64,000 nucleotides of DNA from Listeria farberi (GTDB taxonomy: Bacteria; Bacillota; Bacilli; Lactobacillales; Listeriaceae): assembly GCF_014229245.1 (NCBI RefSeq), contig NZ_JAARZJ010000001.1, positions 1-64,000 of the forward strand. Direction: 5' to 3'. Position numbers and translations under genes: made by a program. This document shows, piece after piece, positions 61,411-64,000 of the stretch (within the stretch, counting starts at the first letter, position 1; each line of letters opens with the position of its first letter). The notes beneath the pieces were generated by a model. It saw only the letters and a list, made by a program, of their open reading frames with translations, ran no database searches and had not been told where the DNA came from.

Positions 61411-61453
61411 AAACTGTAGGCAAAGCGAGAAATCACTTTGCCTACAGTTTTTT
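61411..61453 (+). terminator. Bidirectional terminator between tsaD and the hydrolase
   Basis: A perfect 15-bp stem AAACTGTAGGCAAAG / CTTTGCCTACAGTTT with an inner GAAA tetraloop and T-run. Confidence 0.93.
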
Positions 61454-62411
61454 ACATTGTTTTAGTTAAAAATTGTCGTACTTTTTCTTCGTATGTTTTT
61501 GGATCAACGGTGAACGCTTGACCGTGTTCAGCGCCTTTTACAATCCATTTCTCCTTGTAACTTTTTGTTGCATCGTATAGTTCGTCTATCATAGAGGTAG
61601 GGACAAATGCATCTGAATCACCGTGAATATAGAAAATAGGCAAATTAGTTTTAGCTACTGCATTAACCGCACTTGCTTCGCTGAAAAAGAACCCTTCTTT
61701 TACTTTATTTATGAGGCTCGCTGTTGGAATAATGGGGAATTTTGGTAAATGAAACATTGCTTTTAATTGATAAGATAATTCGGCATCCATGGAAGTATAA
61801 CCACAATCCGCGATAATACTTTTAACTTGTTTTGGGAGTTTCTCGCCACTTGTCATCAAGACGGTGGAACTACCCATAGAAACTCCATGAAGGACAATTT
61901 CTGTATCATCACCATTTTTATCAAGTACTTGCTTCGTCCACTGAACATAATCTTTACGTTCTGGCCAACCAAAGCCTATATTTTCCCCTTCACTTTCGCC
62001 GTGAGCTCTCGCGTCAGGCATTAATACGTTGTAGCCGAACTTTTGATGATACATCCTTGCTAGACCGGCCATTTCGACTTTGCCGCTTTTTCCGCGATAA
62101 CCGTGAGCTAAAATAATGGTTGTATTAGAAGGGGTGGAAGCTTCTAAATAATTAGCGACCAATTTCAACCCATCTGCCGAGGTTTCTGTCCATTTTGTGA
62201 GTGGTTGCTCTTTTATCCAAGCGACATTTTCTTCTCGGTTTTTTTTCGCAAGTTTGGCTGTTTCAGTAGTTTGATCTGTAGTTGGTTTGTCATTCATACT
62301 TGAATTATCACGAGATAGTGCATAGCTATATAAATAAAAGCTCGCGCAAATAGTAATAATTACAAGTAACCCGACGGTAATTGAACCAGAAATAATTAAA
62401 ATCTTTTTCAT
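61452..62411 (-). CDS. Membrane-anchored alpha/beta hydrolase
   Basis: A 319-residue protein with one N-terminal helix (about 4-27) and an outside alpha/beta hydrolase domain. Nucleophile elbow HGVSMGSST (Ser about residue 179), the HGYRGKS oxyanion loop (about 104-110), Asp in IHGDSDAFVP (about 262-271) and His in GAEHGQAF (about 292) complete the triad. It resembles the BAAT/YqkD-type peptidase S9-like hydrolases. ATG 62411 with AAAAGGAGC upstream. It lies 24 bases after the ABC-F gene on the same strand. Substrate unknown. Confidence 0.85.
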   Translation of the reverse strand: MKKILIISGSITVGLLVIITICASFYLYSYALSRDNSSMNDKPTTDQTTETAKLAKKNREENVAWIKEQPLTKWTETSADGLKLVANYLEASTPSNTTIILAHGYRGKSGKVEMAGLARMYHQKFGYNVLMPDARAHGESEGENIGFGWPERKDYVQWTKQVLDKNGDDTEIVLHGVSMGSSTVLMTSGEKLPKQVKSIIADCGYTSMDAELSYQLKAMFHLPKFPIIPTASLINKVKEGFFFSEASAVNAVAKTNLPIFYIHGDSDAFVPTSMIDELYDATKSYKEKWIVKGAEHGQAFTVDPKTYEEKVRQFLTKTM

Positions 62412-62434
62412 AGTTTGCTCCTTTTTTATGTAGA

Positions 62435-64000
62435 TTACATAGATTCTAGTTCTTCGCTTACTTTCTCCCACTCCTCCATCAGTTTTTCACCACGTGCTTT
62501 TACCACATCAAGTTCTTGCGTAATTTCAAAAGCTTTCTCATGGTCTTGAAAAATTTCCGGTTTGGTTAATTGGAGCTCTAATTCGGCGATTTTTTCATCC
62601 GTTTCTTCCATAGATTTTTCTACTTCTTCTAGTTTGCGTTTTCTTTGACGAAGTAGTTTTTGTTGTTCTTTTTCTTCTTGATAGTTCAATTTTCTAACAG
62701 ATGCGGTTGCTTCGACCTCTTCTCCTTTTTTTCGACGTTCTTCTCTATCAAGGCGCGCTAGTTCTTTTGCTTCGGCGATTTTTTCTTGGTAATAATCGTA
62801 ATCACCAAGGAAAACAGTCGCTTTCTCTGGAGCTAGTTCGACCACTTTAGAAGCGATTCGGTTAATAAAGTAACGGTCATGAGAAACAAAGAGAATTGTC
62901 CCTTCAAAATCGATTAAAGCAGCTTCTAAAACTTCTTTACTTTCAATATCTAAATGGTTGGTCGGTTCATCCAGAATAAGTACATTAGCTTCAAGTAAAG
63001 TAAGTTTGGCAAGAGCAAGTCTAGCTTTTTCGCCACCACTAAGGGATTGGACATTTTTTAGCACGTCATCATCTGAAAATAAGAAATTACCCAGTGTTGT
63101 TCGAACGTTCACTTCATTTAATTCTGGATAATCATCCCATAGCTCCATTAGAACGGTTTTATTTGATGTTAGTTTGGCTTGTTCTTGGTCATAGTAACCG
63201 ATTTTGACACCTGCTCCAAAATGGAATTTACCGCTAAGAGCTGGAATATCGCGAATGAGTGTTTTAAGAAGGGTAGATTTACCGATTCCGTTTGGACCAA
63301 CGAGCGCTAGACTATCTTGACGTTTCATTTCGAACGTTAGATTGGAAGCAATGCGCTTGTCTTTTGTGTAACCAATACTTAATTCATCTACCATTAAAAC
63401 ATCTTTACCAGTTTGCTTTTCAAATTGGAAGCCAAAATGAGCCGCTTTTTCATCGCCTTGAGGTCGAGCGAGTACATCCATTTTTTCCAATTGTTTTCTT
63501 CTACTTTGAGCTCGTTTCGTTGTAGAAGCACGAACGATATTTCTTGCGACAAAATCTTCTAGCTTAGAAATTTGTTTTTGTTGTTTATCGAATTCTTTCC
63601 ACATCTGTTCTAGTTTGGCTTGTTTTTGGCTAACAAATGAACTGTAATTTCCTTTATAGTGATCAATTTTTGTACGACTAATTTCGTATACTTGGTTAAC
63701 GACTTTATCTAAGAAATAGCGGTCATGAGAAACGATAAGTAAAGAACCATGATAGTTTTGTAAATAGGTTTCTAGCCAAGCTAATGTTTCAATATCTAAA
63801 TGGTTTGTCGGTTCATCGAGAACAAGAATATCCTGTTTCGCGAGTAATAACTTAGCCAGTGCAAGCCTTGTTTTTTGCCCACCACTGAGTGAGGCAATTT
63901 CTACTTCATAATCTTCTGGATAAAAGCGCAAACCGTTTAAAACGGAGCGTATTTCTGCTTCATACGTATACCCGCCAACTTCTTTAAAAGTATGTTGTAA
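62435..64000 (-). CDS. ABC-F ATPase (YdiF-like), start beyond the window
   Basis: The last 521 residues of a soluble ABC-F protein; the frame stays open to base 64000, so about the first 100 residues are missing. First domain: signature SLSGGQKTRLALAKLLL and Walker B DILVLDEPTNHLDIET. The linker (PtIM) between the domains is rich in Lys, Arg and Gln. Second domain: Walker A GPNGIGKST, signature SLSGGEKAR, Walker B VLILDEPTNHLDIES. A C-terminal coiled coil of about 90 residues (EEKEQQKLLRQRKRKLEEVE) ends it. ABC-F proteins bind the ribosome and relieve stalled or drug-blocked translation. The order next to the tsa operon matches ydiF of B. subtilis. Whether it gives drug resistance is not known. 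Confidence 0.92.
   Translation of the reverse strand, partial: LQHTFKEVGGYTYEAEIRSVLNGLRFYPEDYEVEIASLSGGQKTRLALAKLLLAKQDILVLDEPTNHLDIETLAWLETYLQNYHGSLLIVSHDRYFLDKVVNQVYEISRTKIDHYKGNYSSFVSQKQAKLEQMWKEFDKQQKQISKLEDFVARNIVRASTTKRAQSRRKQLEKMDVLARPQGDEKAAHFGFQFEKQTGKDVLMVDELSIGYTKDKRIASNLTFEMKRQDSLALVGPNGIGKSTLLKTLIRDIPALSGKFHFGAGVKIGYYDQEQAKLTSNKTVLMELWDDYPELNEVNVRTTLGNFLFSDDDVLKNVQSLSGGEKARLALAKLTLLEANVLILDEPTNHLDIESKEVLEAALIDFEGTILFVSHDRYFINRIASKVVELAPEKATVFLGDYDYYQEKIAEAKELARLDREERRKKGEEVEATASVRKLNYQEEKEQQKLLRQRKRKLEEVEKSMEETDEKIAELELQLTKPEIFQDHEKAFEITQELDVVKARGEKLMEEWEKVSEELESM

Overview
The window looks like chromosomal DNA of a Listeria sensu stricto species, most likely L. monocytogenes or a close relative. 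It is AT-rich with Gram-positive ribosome binding sites. Gene order matches, from memory, the EGD-e stretch from about lmo2131 down to lmo2073, read in reverse. ChdC Tyr147, His174 and Gln187 also fall at the numbers published for the L. monocytogenes enzyme. There is no prophage, insertion sequence, CRISPR array or rRNA operon. Most of the window is conserved core genome, with one patchier accessory stretch at 48.4-55.4 kb.

Layout. 0-2 kb: two divergent regulators (one cut by the window edge, one Crp/Fnr-type) and a five-gene tRNA cluster (Lys, Gln, Tyr, Thr, Glu) on the minus strand. 2-5 kb: the potassium importer KimA and a small membrane protein. 5-15.7 kb: a maltodextrin locus with a LacI-type regulator, CPBP membrane protein, GH13 amylase, MalE-MalF-MalG ABC importer, MalA-like membrane protein and GH65 maltose phosphorylase. 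Both main promoters carry a cre-like site over the -35 and a GTTAnCGnTAAC operator candidate. 15.8-19.6 kb: cdaA-cdaR-glmM (c-di-AMP synthesis and cell-wall precursor synthesis). KimA, a c-di-AMP-controlled transporter in this group, lies 12 kb away. 19.6-26.9 kb: GNAT protein, AnrAB bacitracin/nisin-type exporter, coproheme decarboxylase ChdC, nitroreductase and ManA. 27-30.3 kb: a phosphoesterase and Fur-boxed feoAB with its small partner. 30.6-34.6 kb: pta, pdxST and the divergent regulator pdxR. 34.8-40.8 kb: a galactitol-type PTS operon with its own PRD activator, a PfkB kinase and a class II aldolase. 40.8-45.1 kb: betaine transporter BetL (sigma-B-like promoter) and argGH. 45.3-48.4 kb: esterase, TetR regulator and MATE efflux pump.

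48.4-55.4 kb: a 570-base intergenic region with a candidate small RNA, an HTH-TPR (Rgg/PlcR-like) regulator, an LPXTG surface adhesin with a good sigma-B promoter match, fragments that look like decayed genes, a WG-repeat protein and tRNA-Leu(GAG). 55.4-64 kb: GyrI-like protein, two FluC fluoride channel subunits, two lipoproteins, the tRNA t6A operon tsaE-tsaB-rimI-tsaD, a membrane-anchored hydrolase and an ABC-F ATPase cut by the window end.

I found no clear, entirely new multi-gene system. The most promising unexplained items are the candidate small RNA with its neighbouring regulator at 48.5-50.3 kb, the frameshifted gene at 55.1 kb, the decayed fragments around 52.1-52.5 kb, and long leader hairpins in front of the PRD activator and glmM.
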